Source of the DNA: Opitutia bacterium UBA4506
GTDB taxonomy: Bacteria > Verrucomicrobiota > Verrucomicrobiia > Opitutales > Puniceicoccaceae
Reading direction: 5' to 3'
Length of the DNA: 5,943 nucleotides
Assembly (NCBI GenBank): GCA_002388665.1
Contig: DGMY01000051.1
Location: forward strand, 1 to 5,943
Below are positions 5,866-5,943 of this stretch, in pieces. The notes under the pieces are model-generated. The model searched no databases. It had not been told where the DNA came from and saw only the letters and a program-made list of their open reading frames with translations. The position numbers and the translations under genes were made by a program. Position 1 is the stretch's first letter, and each line of letters starts with the position of its first letter.

Positions 5866-5943
5866 CTACCCAAACAGGTCTTTCCGCAGTCCAGTCCCCA
5901 CCGAGAGACCACCCCAGTCAGCCCCTTCCATTCCGTGCGGCTT
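5866..5943 (-). CDS. Possible C-terminal end of an upstream minus-strand gene
   Basis: A minus-strand frame is open from the right edge to a TAG at 5868-5866, giving 25 residues ending GLRKDLFG. The piece is rich in glycine (ADWGGLSVGTGLR) and has GC-rich third positions, about as expected for coding sequence here. I do not recognise the family. A gene ending here would leave about 200 bases for the thi promoter and riboswitch. A second minus frame is also open in this stretch for 40 codons, so chance cannot be excluded. Confidence 0.3.
   Translation of the reverse strand, partial: KPHGMEGADWGGLSVGTGLRKDLFG

Noticed and set aside
5798..5943. Plus-strand frame from an ATG at 5798 running off the right edge
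   Set aside because: Arg/Pro-rich product and only a poor ribosome site; the opposite strand gives a more protein-like reading.
1..5943. CRISPR arrays, tRNA or rRNA genes, insertion sequences
   Set aside because: No regularly spaced repeats, no tRNA-like cloverleaf and no transposase or terminal inverted repeats were seen in the window.

Overview
The window holds one six-gene thiamin (vitamin B1) biosynthesis operon, all on the minus strand, read from right to left: TPP riboswitch, thiC, thiS, a thiE/tenI-like gene, thiE, thiG, thiH. Coding sequence fills about 145-5495. Genes overlap by 4 bases at thiC/thiS and at tenI-like/thiE, and no gap between genes exceeds 21 bases, so they are almost certainly one transcript. 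Moderate GC, Shine-Dalgarno sites at some junctions, and a ThiE with a VGPFRFT motif plus a tenI-like partner that I associate with Bacteroidota cassettes point to a Gram-negative bacterium. A Verrucomicrobiota or other PVC/FCB-group member fits best, but this is an impression and not a demonstrated placement.

Layout. 1-144: downstream of thiH, with no convincing terminator; a short plus-strand open frame (3-107) may be the tail of a convergent gene. 145-1299 thiH; 1321-2097 thiG; 2101-2742 thiE; 2739-3350 tenI-like; 3358-3564 thiS; 3561-5495 thiC (in-frame alternative start at 5555). 5496-5569: leader between aptamer and start, with possible switching hairpins. 5570-5667: TPP aptamer. 5668-5865: upstream region with a weak candidate promoter. 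5866-5943: possible C-terminal fragment of another minus-strand gene.

How the genes work together. ThiC makes the pyrimidine HMP phosphate from aminoimidazole ribotide. ThiS carries the sulfur, ThiH makes dehydroglycine from tyrosine, and ThiG joins these with deoxyxylulose phosphate into the thiazole. The TenI-like protein may act on the thiazole product. ThiE couples pyrimidine and thiazole into thiamin phosphate. Genes for ThiF (activation of ThiS), a cysteine desulfurase, ThiD and ThiL are not in the window and must lie elsewhere or be replaced. TPP, the pathway's end product, feeds back through the riboswitch.

Most of the window is a well-known pathway, not a new system. The parts most worth a second look are the riboswitch, whose P5 arm departs from the usual pattern and is perfectly complementary over 9 bases to the segment just before the thiC start, and the TenI-like protein, which lacks both the ThiE metal-ligand aspartates and the TenI catalytic histidine.
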